Positions 19,041 through 31,518 of a DNA stretch of 64,000 nucleotides are shown here, piece after piece. Each line of letters begins with the position of its first letter. Positions within the stretch are counted from its first letter, which is position 1. A model generated the notes under the pieces. That model saw nothing but the letters and a program-made list of their open reading frames with translations, did not search any database and had not been told where the DNA came from. A program made the translations under genes and the position numbers. Origin of the DNA: [Phialemoniopsis] sp. UDSM-2020 (taxonomy: Eukaryota > Ascomycota > Sordariomycetes > Thyridiales > Thyridiaceae); assembly GCA_018873225.1 (NCBI GenBank), contig JAEILZ010000008.1, positions 3,286,001 through 3,350,000 of the forward strand. The letters run 5' to 3'.

Positions 19041-20410
19041 CTATTTGAACTGCTGGTCGTAATTGGTCAGAGTAAAGCGATACTTCACGTCGTTGTTGTG
19101 CAATCGTTCCACTGCGACATGTTAGCTTATTTACACTTTCCATCTGCGTTGCGATACAATACTTACAAGCTTCACCAACACCCTTCTCTCCGATGGGAAT
19201 GGTCTCAACCCAGCTCTTGATGCCCTTGTCGGCTGCGAGCTGAAGCATCTCCAACGTCTCCCGCCGACTGCCAAGATGAGCGCTACCGATGAGGCATCCG
19301 TTGGCCAGCAGCGACTGCGGCCGCACTTGCCAGCCCTTGCCCTCAGGCAGGCCAACGCTGATGAATCTGCCGTGGACCTTGAGCAGCGACAGGTACCCGC
19401 TGAGGTCAAAGCCGTCATCCGCGCTGGCAGTGCAGACGAGCAGGTCAAAAGTCATCTCGTGAGCGACGTTCCAGTCCTTCTCCTGCGTGGCCAGGAAGCC
19501 GTCGGCACCCATAGCCAGAGCGTCGGCCTCCTTCTTCCGGCTGCGGGAAATGGCCCACGTCTCGGCTCCTAGTGCCTTGGAGAATAGGACTCCATAGTGA
19601 CCGATACCGCCGCTGAGGAACAGATATTAGTGAATAATTCGGAGCTGCTAACACGACAGCGCTACTCACAGCCCGACAATGCCGACCTTCTTGCCGGGGC
19701 CAGCACCGTTACGTACGAGTGGCGAGTAAGCCGTGAGACCGGCGCACAGCATGGGCGCAGCCAGCTCAGACTTGAGGGCCTCAGGGATGGGGAAGGTGAA
19801 GTGCTCGTGCGCACGAATGTGGGAGGAGTAACCACCGTGGGCGAAGGTGCCATCGGGATAGAATGAGTTGTATGTGTCTGTGGAAGTGTTAGCTACTCTC
19901 TCCCCTTCGCTTTAGAAGAGATGCAGTAGGCATACCTTGCTGCTTCTTGCAGTAGGTCTCATTGTCCTCCTTGCACTGAACGCAGTCAAAGCAGGCGTTG
20001 ATCTGGGCGCCGACACCAACACGGTCTCCGACCTTGATCGAGGTCACCTTGGGGCCGACCTTGACGGCAGTGCCAATGATTTCTGATGATCATAGTTAGA
20101 CATTGTGGAAGCCACTTTCGAAGTCTGCATGCACATACCATGACCAGGGATGACAGGCCAGTTCTTGTTGCCCCAGCCACCGGTAGCGGTGTGCAGGTCG
20201 GATCCGCACACGCCGCAGCAAGTGATCTTGACATCAATGTCGTAATCTCCAAAGGGCTTGGGCTTGAACTATCCAGAAAGCGGTGTTAGATATACCAGCA
20301 AAGGCCCAAAGGGGTTCTCACGGCGGCGTGATACACACCTCAAGCCGCTCCGGGTGGTTCCACTTCTCCGCAGCCGGGATGGCAAAGCCCTGGAAAGTCT
20401 CGGGATACAT
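19041..20410 (-). CDS. Zinc-dependent NADP alcohol dehydrogenase (Adh6/cinnamyl alcohol dehydrogenase-like)
   Basis: Six exons on the minus strand: 20339-20410, 20139-20268, 19936-20082, 19670-19877, 19167-19612 and 19041-19111, summing to 357 residues. Catalytic zinc ligands are in CGVCGSDLHT and GHE. The structural zinc site is CFDCVQCKEDNETYC, with all four cysteines. The Rossmann motif is GLGGIGHYG. The order matches NADP-dependent medium-chain dehydrogenases of the Adh6/Adh7 type, which reduce aldehydes broadly. Located at the left end of the sugar-acid cluster, it could reduce the aldehyde released by the downstream aldolase (glyceraldehyde or lactaldehyde) to glycerol or propanediol. 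That role is inference; detoxification is an equal possibility. Confidence 0.9.
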
Positions 20411-20987
20411 TGTGTCGTTGGTTGCTGCAAAGTTGACTAACCGGAATCAGATCAATAACTTCTTAATGTCCAAGACTTTTGTAGAAACACCACTCAGTTT
20501 CTTGCTTTTATAAGGTGTGAAGAGATATTTGGCTTGGTGAATTTTCTTTCCGCCCAATGTGGAGGCGCTGCGGAAATCCCGACTGCGCTTCTTCACCATC
20601 TGGTGCAGCGGGAGGGCGTGCCGCCTATCCCCACTCCAAATGCCATGCACTTCGACACAGAGTACCACTATCAAAGCGCTCTAGAATACCACTATAGTAA
20701 TCCCGTGACTACCTCTACGATATTCTATACGCTTGTTGAGGATATATCATTTCCAGCGGCTCCATCTCCAAGTTGAATACGATGGACTCGTCAGGTATGT
20801 GCGGATCAATTTAACCAAGAACTGAATTCCGAGGCATACCGAGGTCAACCGTCTCTCTCATTACTCACCAAGCAACATGGCACAATATCCAAGAATCAGC
20901 TTAGACTAAAGCAAGACACGTGTTGTTCGACATCTATCCCTTTGACAAGTTATCAAGTCGACAGTCAGTACCATGTATATTATTTGA
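20411..20987. promoter_or_regulatory. Alcohol dehydrogenase promoter and downstream region of the reductase
   Basis: About 577 bases without a gene. The part next to 20410 is the promoter of the minus-strand dehydrogenase and contains CTTTTATAAGG near 20505-20515, a TATA-like element about 100 bp upstream of the ATG. Confidence 0.4.
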
Positions 20988-22128
20988 CTATGATGATCCA
21001 TCCATCTTCGCAACCTGAGTTATGAGATCCGTCACCGTCTGTTTGAATGTCTTGTAGCTAAGTCCCAGTTCCTTGGCTGTGGTCTCGCCATCGATTCCGT
21101 GCGATTCATCAATGACTTGATCCTCCAGCGTCACCTTGCCTTTGGCCCAGCTGAAGTTTTCCTCGACGATCTTGGCCGCCAGCCCGTACGAGAACCTCTC
21201 TGACGCGCCCGGTAGGAACCTTTTACCACCAGCTTCAGGGCGAAGCAGCGCCTCGACATGAGCCTGGGCGAGATCGCGCACATCGATCCAGAAGGGTACG
21301 CGTGCAACGGGTAAAGGCGACTCGCCCTTGGCCACGCGCCAAAGCATCGCGTTAGACTCGTTCAACTGATCAACGCGCGAGATAGGGTGTGCGATAGGAC
21401 CGAATGTCATGGGAGGACACAGAGTGACGATATCAAAGGCTGGTTTTGAGTCGCGCACGAAATCCCAGGCGGCAAGCTCGGCAAATTTCTTTGATCCACG
21501 ATAGGCAATCACTGCGCTTGTGGCCTTGTCGACCGACTCTTCATAAGTCAGGGGATTCCAGTCCTGCGCCGTGTAGTTGAAGTATGGTGGCGCCTTGCGG
21601 TCGGCGTTCAGCACGGCCGCGAACGATGAGGTGATGACAACCCGTTGAACCGTGCCACTCTTGGCCGAAGCATCGAGGATAGAACGTACACCGTTGATGG
21701 CAGGGATGATGAGTTCTTTCTCGTTATCTTTGGTGTCATACGTGAAAGGCTAGTTGTAAAGCACTGATATCAGTAACAACCCTCATAGAGACATATACTG
21801 CTCTTCATGGAATGATACTCACACTGGCAACATGAACAACAGCATCGATTCCCTTTACCGCATGTTCGAAAACGCCAAGCTGCTCAAAATCTTTGATCTC
21901 GACGAAGTCTAGTTTGGAGGCATATTGAGGCCTGGCATCGATCATAGCTTGGCCTTTTGCCAGCGACCTAGTTGCTCCTCGAACCTTCAAACCACGGCTG
22001 AGTAACTCATCGACCACATGTGCACCGATGAATCCAGTAGCACCGGTCACAAGGATGTATTTCCTGCGAACAATGAGCTTGGGTCGCCATCGTGAGGGAA
22101 AGCAACGAACTTACGGAGAGGAAGACAT
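20988..22128 (-). CDS. NADPH-dependent extended SDR reductase (GRE2/dihydroflavonol reductase-like)
   Basis: Three exons: 22115-22128 (only 14 nt), 21823-22063 and 20988-21749, giving 338 residues. The nucleotide-binding motif VTGATGFIGAHV is at the N-terminus, the catalytic serine region is ITSSFAAV, and the active-site pair is YRGSK. This is the pattern of GRE2 methylglyoxal reductases and dihydroflavonol-4-reductase-like fungal enzymes, which reduce ketones or aldehydes with NADPH. It is divergent from the MFS sugar transporter across about 730 bp, which fits a role in the same sugar-related set. It could act on a keto-sugar or aldehyde; the substrate is not readable. Confidence 0.9.
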
Positions 22129-22859
22129 GATGACTGAAACTGTGGAAGTGGTCTTCTGAAGTTCCTGATTTGGCGTCAATGCGGCAGCAGTATCGCGGTC
22201 TTGGACTGTCTCGTGACTATTGTCTGCAGTCGTACTTTGTATTCGCGTACTCATCAACCTCATGTCAACACTCGCTAACGATGATCAGCTACAGCGCAAG
22301 CAAGGCGCTCCACGCGCTTCCCGGGAATACCATCGACTAACGCCACTAGTCCCACGCGATGATCCCAGGAAACTGGACTAAAGCATGCCGCCTCCCCCCG
22401 TCACGCCCTCGTCCTCGGCTGCGGCACCGACTTGCCGCCCATACCCGCTCTAGCTTCACCAAAATTCAGCAGCATGACCCACTAGCAATTCTCGCATGAC
22501 CCCGTGGGGAGCAGGCTAGTCAGCGCGCAAGATGCTGATGAAAATCTGCCCACCCGGATGCAAGGATGACGCTAATTCCCCGGCATGGACTTGGATACAA
22601 CCTACGGGGTAAGGGTTAAGGAGAGTCTTTCGCGCTGCCGGGACCTGCAGAAACGCGTGCGTCCCCTCATAAGCTAACCCGGCATCCTGGTCCCGGGTTT
22701 TGTCTATATCAACACCATCACGCCTCCTGATCGGCGGTTCTTCTGGATTGCTTCTCAACCTCTTCACTTCCTTCGACAACCCTCCAACCTTGCCGATCAT
22801 CTGTGATCTCGTCAGATAAAGTTCTTCCTGGCTAGTTGCGCAATCGAAGAGCACGCATC
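22129..22859. promoter_or_regulatory. Divergent promoter of the GRE2-like reductase and sugar transporter genes
   Basis: About 730 bases between divergent start codons, moderately GC-rich, with no gene that I can support. No clear inverted repeat of regulator type was found by eye. Confidence 0.4.
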
Positions 22860-24651
22860 ATGGGTTTCTTCAACCGCCTGAGCGGCAACTGGCTCATTGC
22901 CGCAATCACTTTGGTCAATGCCGGTACGAAAGCCCTCCCCAAACTCATTCTGCTCCTTAGTCAGGGTTACTAACAGCATTCTTTCAGCGTCTATGTCCTG
23001 GTTCGGCTATGATCAGGGTGTCTTCTCCGGCGTCTTGATCTCGTCCGACTTCAAGTACTGGTTCCCCGAAACCAACAAAGCCAACATCTCCGGTATCACC
23101 TCGAGCTGCTTCTCCCTGGGAGCCTTTGTCGGAGCCATCTTCGCGTTCACCCTTGGTGACAAGCTCGGCCGGAAGAAGACCATCTCCATCGGACTTGTTT
23201 GCAACGCCGTCGGTGCCATCCTCCAGATCGTGTCGTGGCATCTTCCGCAGATGATCGTCGGCCGTGTCATCAACGGCTTCGGCATGGGTCTCACCTCGTC
23301 GACTTGCCCTGTCTTCCAGGCCGAGTGCTCGCGCCCCAATGTCCGCGGAAAGCTCGTCGTCGTTCAGTCGCTCTGCAACACAGCCGCGTTCTGCCTTGCC
23401 AACTGGATGAACTATGGTCTCTACTTTACTGGCGGCGCCTTGCAGTGGCGTTTCCCCCTCGGCTTCCAGCTCATCTTCCCCGTCATCGTCTCCATCGCTC
23501 TCTGCTTCGTCCCGGAGTCTCCGCGTTGGCTGCTACTCCAAGATCGCCACGAGGAGGCTCTTGAGGTTATTGCTCGCCTTGAGGGCAGGAATGTCAGCGT
23601 CCATGACGAGCGCGTCACGGCCGAGTTCCTGTCCATCCGGACTGCCATTCACCAGGAGCGCAAGGAGCGTGTGCCGACCAAGGATGTCCTGATGTTCCGG
23701 GACAAGACCCAGAACTTCCGTCGTCTTCTACTGTCTGCTGGAACCCAGTTCATGCAGCAATTCAGTGGTGTGAACGCGCTGGGCTACTACCTTCCCACCC
23801 TCCTGCAGCAGAGCGTCGGCTTTGACCAGCAGATGGCGCGCCTCATGACCGGCGTCAACGGCACGATCTATCTCTTCGCAGCCTGCTGCTGTCTCTTCAT
23901 CATTGATCGCTTCGGTCGCCGCAAGATGATGTTGTACGGTTCCACCACTATGGGCGCCTGCTACCTCATCGCCTCCATGTGTCTCCGTGCGGGCCAGACC
24001 GGGCAGGCGGATAAGAAGCAGATGGGCAATGTTACCACGGCCATGTTCTTCATGTACTACTTCTTCTACGGCACCAGCTTCGCAAAGGTTCCATGGGTCT
24101 ACAACTCCGAGATCAACTCCCTCGGCTGGCGGACTCGCGGTGCTGCTGCTGCCACTGGTAAGTTACCCCATCACTCAACATCACCTGTATCGCATTCTAA
24201 CAAACTACAAGCAACAAATTGGATGGGAGGCTTTATAGTGACGCAATTTACCAAGGTTGGAGTCGATAACTTGATGTGGCGCTTCTATCTGAGTAAGATC
24301 TTGATCTCTCTTCCCAGTCCACCCTGTCAACCTTCCCAAACGCTGACCCTTTTGTTCTCTACAGTGTTTGCCATCATTTGCTGGGCTTACTTCCCCGTTG
24401 TCTGGGCATTTTACCCCGAAACCTCCCGCCGAACCCTCGAGGACATGGACGAGATCTTCCTCTCGAACCCCGGCGCATTCGTCTTCAACAAGCGCGATTT
24501 GACCCAACGCCAACGCCCTCAGGCATTCATTGATGCTGAAGTGCGCCGTATCGACGCGGGTGCTACATCTGAGGTTGGGCAAGGTGTTCTGGAGCACAAG
24601 GATCTGGAGAACGTCAAGGCGGCCCATGTCGAGGCGACTCGGAACGTTTGA
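22860..24651 (+). CDS. MFS sugar transporter (sugar porter family)
   Basis: Four exons: 22860-22923, 22988-24157, 24212-24292 and 24365-24651 (introns 64, 54 and 72 nt), giving 533 residues. Sugar porter signatures are visible: GYDQGVFSG in the first helix, DKLGRKKT between helices 2 and 3, PESPRWLL after helix 6, QQFSGVNALGYY in helix 7, DRFGRRKMM, and FYPETSRRTLEDMD after helix 12. The start ATG gives a short cytosolic leader as in related fungal hexose and disaccharide transporters. It is a plasma-membrane proton symporter or facilitator. It sits between a reductase and a Zn2Cys6 regulator in the sugar-acid cluster, so uptake of the sugar released by the secreted GH2 enzyme is plausible. 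Confidence 0.93.
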
Positions 24652-25541
24652 TAGCCTCGGGAGTTTTTGTCAACTTTGGACACTGAGTTTGACAGATACA
24701 CCGGGTCCCCACTTTGGGATCACTTCCTCAAAATGCCGCGGTGATCTCAAGTAGTGCTGCCATAGCGTAGACTTCTAGAGAGATATCATTTAACATCCCG
24801 CGGTATGAACAATAGCAATCGCATTGCAGATCATGGATCACCAAGTACAACACTTTGTCTGATATCTTGCCCTTGTGACTCTAAATCAGAACGGTTCAAG
24901 CTCTGAGGCTGACACGGTCTCCTCTCGTAAATACGAAGCCGGAGCCACATTGTTTTGGGGACACAGGGGTGGGCCCAACACGACGCCATGGCTTCCGAGG
25001 CTATTCACTGATCTAATGTACCATAGATCTGGGCCATGAAGCTTGGCAATCATTTATATGCTAAAGTCTAGAGCTTTACCCTATCGACAGCATACGTCGG
25101 ACCTTGGCACCCTCATGAATGGGCTGATCAGGTACAAGATGTTACGGGATTAATATCTTGCCCCAAGTCTAAAGTAGCTAACACTCAATGACAGGGCATT
25201 TCGGAACCTAAGAAGGGTAAATTACTTAAGCCCGTCAGCTCCCTGGACACTAGCAGCAACTAAATTCCTTAATGTGGTGGAGACTCCACGCCACGCATCG
25301 CTCAGGTCCTTGGGGAAGTGAACACATGAATCATGGAGCTAGAGCAGCCCTAGAGTGAGCCCACTTTTGCATTCCAGGCTCCTTGTTGTGCTTCTGCATT
25401 ACCTCCCACCGCTGTGCCTCCCATCCATTCTGAACTCGGACTGCATGCATCCCGTCGGCCGCGGGGATGAGGGGAACTGGACTGCCGCCTGCACCCGCTT
25501 GACCCTGCGCAACCCCGGACTGGCCTCGCGCCGCCTGAAAC
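24652..25541. other. Intergenic region upstream of the second regulator
   Basis: About 890 bases without a supportable gene. Short frames overlapping 25330-25740 are shadows of the regulator's first exons. No repeat of note. Confidence 0.4.
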
Positions 25542-27594
25542 ATGAGCTTCTCTCGTCGGAGAGTCGCGCTCGCGTGCACCTTTTGTCGCCATCGGTGAGT
25601 CCCACTACCTAAAGCCAATGCGCCTGTACCATCTGACCTGTCATCAGGAAGCGGCGTTGCGACGCTGGACGTCCCGCCTGTAGGAACTGTCTCGAGGCTG
25701 GTGTCGAATGCCAATATGATGATACGCCTTCTCAACGGTAAGTTGCTCTACCCATGCCCGATGCCGTAAAGTTTTGACAGTGGGTTAACCACTCCACAGT
25801 ATCGACTCATCGGGGGGAAGTCGGGAGATCATCAATCGTTTGTTAGATATCGAGGACTTCCTGCGCACCCATCTCCCTGGCATCGCAGCCGTCACTTCGG
25901 ACATTCAGGCCTCGGTGTCCCGGGCTACTACGGGCAGTAACGGCGCTGTTGATACGACCTCGCCGTTAAGTCATACGTCGATTCCGGCCTCGCGACTGCT
26001 CGACATCAGCAACGCACTTGGTATCCCATCATGGGGTCCCGAAACCAGCTTATATGCACAACTCGGTGGTCTTGATGCCGGCGCGCCAGTCGAAGACCTA
26101 CCGCCGCTGACCATCCCCGTTGGGCACAAGACATCATCCAACTATCTTCTTCGTCTACCTGCCATGAAGCAGCTCATTGGCGAATACCCGAGCGATTTGT
26201 TCTTCCTTCTCGAATCCCGCAATCCATTACCACCTGAGCTTGCACCCCAATCAGCTCCAGTGCCTCTCGCCCGCGAACAGCTGGACAAAGGCGTGCTAGA
26301 CTACCTGGTCCGCGCCTTTTTCGCAGACGCGTATCGCTGCCATCCGATCCTCGATGCTGAGGAATTTCAAGCTATCTATGCGCGCTTCCTTGAGAACCAC
26401 GTAAGTCCCGATGCTGACATCGAGGCTGCCTTATGCTACGTCATCTTTGCTCTTGGGGCCGCGGGCGTTGCTCCTCCCGGCTCGCAAGACTTTCACATCA
26501 GCCCTCCCGGCATGGAGTACATGCAACAGGCATTGCCGACGCTCATCACCATGTCGTCGTGGTCATTCTCGTATAGCAATCTTCTTCCCCAGGCCTTGGT
26601 CCTCGCAAGCGTATACTTTGCGTACATCACCCGGCCCTTGCAGAGCTGGCGGCTCATCTACTCTGCGTCGACACTTCTGCAGTTCAAGCTATCCCGGTTA
26701 TCCACACGCGACGGTGAGCCGTCAACAAGGGAGAGCATACTCCGTATCTTTTGGTCGTGCTTCATCGTGGAGTGCGATCGCCTGGCCGAGATGGAGCTGC
26801 CTCAGAGTGGACTTCAGCAACTGATAGACCAGACTAGTCTCCCGAGCTTTGCCGATATCGACGTGATGGAGTCCACGAGCTACCTTGCCGAGATGTCCAT
26901 TCGACGTCTCCTCAACCGAGTTCACAACTCCCTCTATCCTCGGCAGCAGAGCGTGCTGGCTTTGTCCTCCACGACCTTGACGGCTGTGGACGAGTTCTCG
27001 GCCAAAGAGATTGCATCAGTCACCACGATCTGTGACGAGCTCCACAGGCAGCTAGACTCTTGGTACGAGTCCATTCCAGAACCACACAGGCCTTCCCTCT
27101 CAACAGAACCAACGGGCAATGATCGTCAAACGGTTCTACGTATTCGTTACTTCGCTGCAAGGCATATCATCTACCGCCCATTCGTGCTTTACGTGACCAT
27201 GCACAATCTCCAGCAGATATCCGACGACATCCTGGAGAAGGCAAGGTTATGTCTCGACAGCTGCAGGTCCTATCTCAAAAATACCACCGAAATACTGCAG
27301 AAGCAGAGCCAGTATACTTGGACGTTCTCCTTATCGTAAGTCTTCGACCACAACTCCAAATCCCGATTTACTTTGCTGACTCTATTTGATCACAGGTCAC
27401 TGGGTGCCCTTGTGGTACTTACATTAGCATCGCGGAATCTCGCACTCACCCACCTTGTTGCCGACATTGACGAGCTTCAATCTCTGGCTATCAACAACGT
27501 CACGCCATGGGCTTATCCAGGCTCAAGCCTCGACACAGTCCTCTCCATCATGCAGGAAATGCAGCGGAAGCAAAGGATTCTGGGATGCATATGA
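25542..27594 (+). CDS. Zn2Cys6 transcription factor, probable regulator of the sugar-acid cluster
   Basis: Four exons: 25542-25594, 25648-25737, 25800-27335 and 27396-27594 (introns 53, 62 and 60 nt), giving 625 residues. The zinc cluster is split by intron 1 and has cysteines at 12, 15, 22, 29, 32 and 39. The central part (VRAFFADAYRCHPILDAEEF, then RESILRIFWSCFIVECD) is the fungal-specific transcription factor domain typical of sugar and secondary metabolism regulators. It lies between the sugar transporter and the sugar-acid dehydratase, and is the only regulator in the 19-34 kb cluster. Control of that cluster by a sugar or keto-acid inducer is inference. Confidence 0.9.
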
Positions 27595-27690
27595 GTCTAA
27601 TCTGCTATGCCATTTGAACTAAATAATCATACTATGATGGAAAAGACATAATGTGCGAACAATCCCAAGCACCAATGTACCAAACAAGTC

Positions 27691-29202
27691 TTACTCATCG
27701 TCCAACAGACCCTCGCCACCGGTCGGTGACGCCATGATCTTGAGACCGATCTCACTACTCCAGAAGCTACCATTGGGGTATGTGTACTTCTCCAGCGCCT
27801 CCTCGGTGTATCCCGTCGAGTAACCAGGTGCCAGCGGGGTCACGTAGTGGGCATTCTCGATGCGCGAAGGGTGGCGCAGGTTCTCGCGGTGGCTGTCGGC
27901 ATTCTCGAGCATGGAGCGACGACCACTGATAGCGACGTAGTCGATGGTGCTCAGATGCGACGTCAGTTCCGTCAGGCCCATGGCTCCGTTGTGCGGCACA
28001 CAGGGGACGTTGAACTTGAGGGCCATCAGCATGACAGCCAGGCACTCGTTGACGCTACCAAGGCGGACGGCGTCGATCTGCGCGACATCAGTCGCCTCGG
28101 CTTGCAGAAGCTGCTTGAAGGTGACGCGGTTCTGGGCCGCCTCGCCGGTGGCAACACCCACACCGTAAGGTGCCAGCGCCTTGCGAATCGTGGCGTGTCC
28201 AAGGACATCATCAGGGTTGGTCGGTTCTGTCAACAATTAGCTTGGCGCCTAAAGGATATTGTGTTATAGATAGATCCGTACCCTCAATGAAGACTGGCTT
28301 GAATTCAACAAGCTGCTTCATGTACTCGATCGCCTCAGGCACGCTCCAGACCTGGTTGGCATCGATCATGATCTGGAACTCGTTGTCGTAGCCCAAAACA
28401 TCACGTACGGCCGACAGGCGCGCACGATCGGCCTCGATGCTAGTGCCGACCTTGAACTTGAAGACCTTGAAGCCTTGGGCAATAGTCTCGTGCAGAACCT
28501 CCTTCATGCGGTCACCGCTAAACGCAAGCCATCCGGGACTTGTCGTATAGGCCGGAACAGCCCGATTCTCCAGAGCCTCTCGCATGCGGTCCTCCTTGCC
28601 CTTCTGTGTGGACTTCAACAGATCAACGGCTTGCTCTGGCGTGATGACATCCGTGATGTAACGGAAGTCGACGCATCGCACGATCTCCTCAGGCGTCATA
28701 TCGCACACAATCTGCCAGACCGGCTTCTGTGCGATCTTGCCCCAGAGATCCCAGACAGCGTTCAGCACACCGGCCACGGCCAGATGCGTGATGGACTTCT
28801 CAGGGCCGACCCAGCGGTACTGTGAGTCCGAGACCATGTAGCGGAACGTCTTGCCCATGTTTTTTGTGAGCTGCTTCATGGTCTTGCCAACTACCCGTTG
28901 CGCGAAGATGTTCAGCGCCATGCAGACAAGCTCGCTACCACGCCCATTGCTGAAGGCCTAAAGGTTCATCAGGTCAGCTACAGAAGCAACAGCACTGTCA
29001 GGGAGCTCAAAAGACTTACGATACCCTCGCCTACCAGCTCGGGGTGGTTTGTGACTAGGCGGACATACGGATGCGAACCGTTGGTTCCGACGTGCATGGC
29101 ATCAGAGCCAACACCGTCCAGAGACGTCGGGAATCGCAAGTCGGTGACAGTGAAGCCAACGATCTTGACATCCTCGACCGAGTATGATGAAAGCGAACCC
29201 AT
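27691..29202 (-). CDS. Sugar-acid dehydratase, enolase superfamily (L-galactonate/L-fuconate dehydratase type)
   Basis: Three exons: 29020-29202, 28282-28957 and 27691-28226 (introns 62 and 55 nt), giving 464 residues. The protein follows fungal L-galactonate dehydratase (Lgd1/GaaB) and human ENOSF1 (L-fuconate dehydratase) along its length: DLRFPTSLDGVGSDAMH, RWVGPEKS, VDFRYITDVITPE and AVPAYTTS. The catalytic site is intact, with the FKFKVG lysines, metal ligands in MIDANQ, FIEEP and ATGE, and the VPHNG histidine. It dehydrates a C5/C6 sugar acid to a 2-keto-3-deoxy acid. A DapA-type aldolase is encoded divergently, giving a complete dehydratase-aldolase pair. Whether the substrate is L-galactonate, L-fuconate or D-galactonate cannot be decided from sequence alone. 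Confidence 0.92.
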
Positions 29203-30051
29203 TTTTGCTGTGTATAATGACAAATCTAGACAAGGGTGCAGCTGTTGGAGAAGACAGAACGAGATATCGGAACAGAGGCAGAAGTGCTGAAGAACAGAAA
29301 GTGTTCAAATGTTCATAAAGAATGTCCCGTGTGACCCTGTTGGTATCCGGCGCGCGCGTCTGGGGTCTACGTTCTATGGGGTTAGTGTTGACTTTTTGTC
29401 CTGGGGACTTTTCTAGCCGCCCACCCGCACGATCCCCTCTTCAGGTCCCCAGACCCAAGTAAATAGTGGTGCTTGGCCTAGGAAAAGAGGGGATCATCGC
29501 CTGACATCTGACATCGAGACTGTGGTCCGCTTGCCGCGTGCACGCCGTGCAGATTATGCCACTCTCGACTTTGACAAATGCCGAGTGGAAACGCACTTAG
29601 TCAAGGCACGCAGCGAGTCGGAAATAACGCCCTGGTTCTCGGTCCCAGTTATTAAAATGGGGATGGCGAGTACCCCCGTGCCGCCTCCCCCCGCCCGCTA
29701 CGGGGACACCAAGGCCGGGTCGTCTGGGGGGATCCGGGGGCGTCATGAGGTCTACCTTGTGGGGTTTGGAGGCCGTGTGATCATCTACGAGTCTCTAAAA
29801 CAATAGCCGATGGGGACAACATTGATGCGAACATCGGCCGGAGCGGCAAGGGGCTGCCGGCGCCGGTGTTTCGTGCTAGGCGCGAGTCCAGACGTCCAAT
29901 TTCCACGACGACCATCCCTCTCGTCCACAACTGTTCGACTCTTTGCTTTCTTCTCGCGATTGAACACAGCAACCCTTCAATTCTGATAATTGTTCCGACA
30001 GTCTTCTGGTAGATCTGACACCCCCCGCGAAGCCAAGAAAGAAATCTCACA
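29203..30051. promoter_or_regulatory. Divergent promoter of the dehydratase-aldolase pair
   Basis: About 850 bases between divergent start codons of two consecutive pathway enzymes, a classic shared-promoter arrangement. GC-rich blocks occur at 29690-29760 and 29830-29875, with several CGG/CCG triplets (for example GGCCGGAGCGGC near 29836). I could not pick out one convincing palindrome. A short plus-strand frame inside it lacks family features. Confidence 0.45.
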
Positions 30052-31005
30052 ATGGCACAATCACTACCAGGCGGCATATGGGCTCCGACCCAGGCATTTT
30101 TCGATGAGAAGACCGAGGACTTGGATCTCGCGACGATAGGCAAGCATGCTGTTCGTCTGGCCCAAGCTGGCTGCACCGGTATCGTCACAAACGGTTCCAA
30201 TGGCGAGTCTGTCTACCTGTCCCCGGCCGAACGCGCACTCCTCACGCGCACGACCCGCGATGCTCTCGATGCCGCCGGATTCTCGCATGTGCCGGTCATG
30301 TCTGGTGCCTCAGATCAGTCAGTCCGCGGTACATTAAGCCTCATCAATGACGCAAGAGACAGCGGCGCAAGCGCAGTGCTCCTGCTTACCCCGAGCTTCT
30401 TCAAGTGGGCCATGGACGGCACTACCATCGAGAACTTCTTCACGAAAGTCGCCGACAAGAGTGCTCTTCCCATCTTCATCTACAACTATCCCGCTGCCGT
30501 ATCTGGCATCGACATCGGTTCGGAGATGCTCATAAAGCTCGCGCAGCACCCCAACATCGTAGGCACCAAATTCACGTGCGGCAACATCGGCAAACTGGCG
30601 CGTGTGGCAGGCTCAACCGATAGCAAGGCTTACCACTGTTTCTCGGGTGTTGCCGATGCCATCACGCCCGCACTTACCGTGGGCGGTTCCGGAGCTATCG
30701 TTGGGGCAGCCAATGTCTTCCCGCGGATGTGCGTCAACGTCTACCGGCTGTTCAAGGAAGGGAAATATGAAGAAGCGAGAATCGCACAACAGCAGCTGGC
30801 CCTTGCGGACTGGGAGCTGACCAAACGCGCCATCCCTGGTTTCAAGGCTATATTGCGACGGTATCACAACTATGGCGGACAGCCGAGGTTACCAATGCCG
30901 GCACTCACAGCGGCTGGCGAGAAGGAGTTGTTTGACGATATTGAGAGATTTATGGTTGTGGAGCAAAAACTATCAGACTTCGGAGCATCAACAACCTCAT
31001 CATGA
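30052..31005 (+). CDS. 2-keto-3-deoxy sugar acid aldolase, dihydrodipicolinate synthase (DapA) family
   Basis: Intronless, 317 residues. Class I aldolase features of the DapA/N-acetylneuraminate lyase family are visible: NGSNGES in place of the GTTGE substrate loop, YNYP with the catalytic tyrosine, and GTKFTCGN with the Schiff-base lysine. Fungal GaaC, which splits 2-keto-3-deoxy-L-galactonate into pyruvate and L-glyceraldehyde, belongs to this family. It is divergent from the sugar-acid dehydratase, so the two very likely catalyse consecutive steps. It is cytosolic, with no signal. True dihydrodipicolinate synthase is unlikely because fungi make lysine by the aminoadipate route. Confidence 0.92.
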   Translation: MAQSLPGGIWAPTQAFFDEKTEDLDLATIGKHAVRLAQAGCTGIVTNGSNGESVYLSPAERALLTRTTRDALDAAGFSHVPVMSGASDQSVRGTLSLINDARDSGASAVLLLTPSFFKWAMDGTTIENFFTKVADKSALPIFIYNYPAAVSGIDIGSEMLIKLAQHPNIVGTKFTCGNIGKLARVAGSTDSKAYHCFSGVADAITPALTVGGSGAIVGAANVFPRMCVNVYRLFKEGKYEEARIAQQQLALADWELTKRAIPGFKAILRRYHNYGGQPRLPMPALTAAGEKELFDDIERFMVVEQKLSDFGASTTSS

Positions 31006-31518
31006 GCAGATGACCGCTTAGTGTTATCAAAATTATACTAGCACAGTAGGAACACAAAAGACCGTATCGGCGTCCACGCACTTCTCAACGTAATCGACAC
31101 GATGGTTAACAAAATACGTCGTTGGGATCTAGGGTGAAGTAATTGCCCTTCATTGAAGAACAGTGAAGATCTTGAAGAAACAATGTGCCATGATCCGAAT
31201 ATTCGGACCGCCGCGGACCGAGCCACATTCCCCACAAACACAAAGAGTGAGGTCGGAGTTTACCCACTGGCTCCTAGAGAGTCATTGGATCTTCACTCGT
31301 GTGGATCTACTGTTCTGATAATGCCTAAAATGCTCAACTCTATTAAAGCACCAATCATCAGCCAACAACCTGAGGATCAACATCAGTACGCAGCTACATA
31401 ACAAGCCGTAGAGAGTTCTCGTGACGTACAGACTGCATCCTTCCAGTTACTGTTGGTCGTGGATGTTATTATCATACGCGATCAGTTTCGGTATCTACCA
31501 ACAGAGCGGTAATCCAGA
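31006..31518. other. Promoter region of the secreted GH2 gene
   Basis: About 513 bases between two plus-strand genes. No gene or notable repeat seen. Confidence 0.4.

Noticed and set aside
29522..29806. 94-codon frame in the dehydratase/aldolase intergenic region
   Set aside because: No family features, and it lies in a divergent promoter of GC-rich composition.
29836..29847. 11-base GCCGGAGCGGC shared between the dehydratase/aldolase promoter and the PrpF-like promoter (9894-9904)
   Set aside because: Both places are GC-rich and the match is short. There is no symmetry or conserved spacing, so chance is the simpler explanation.
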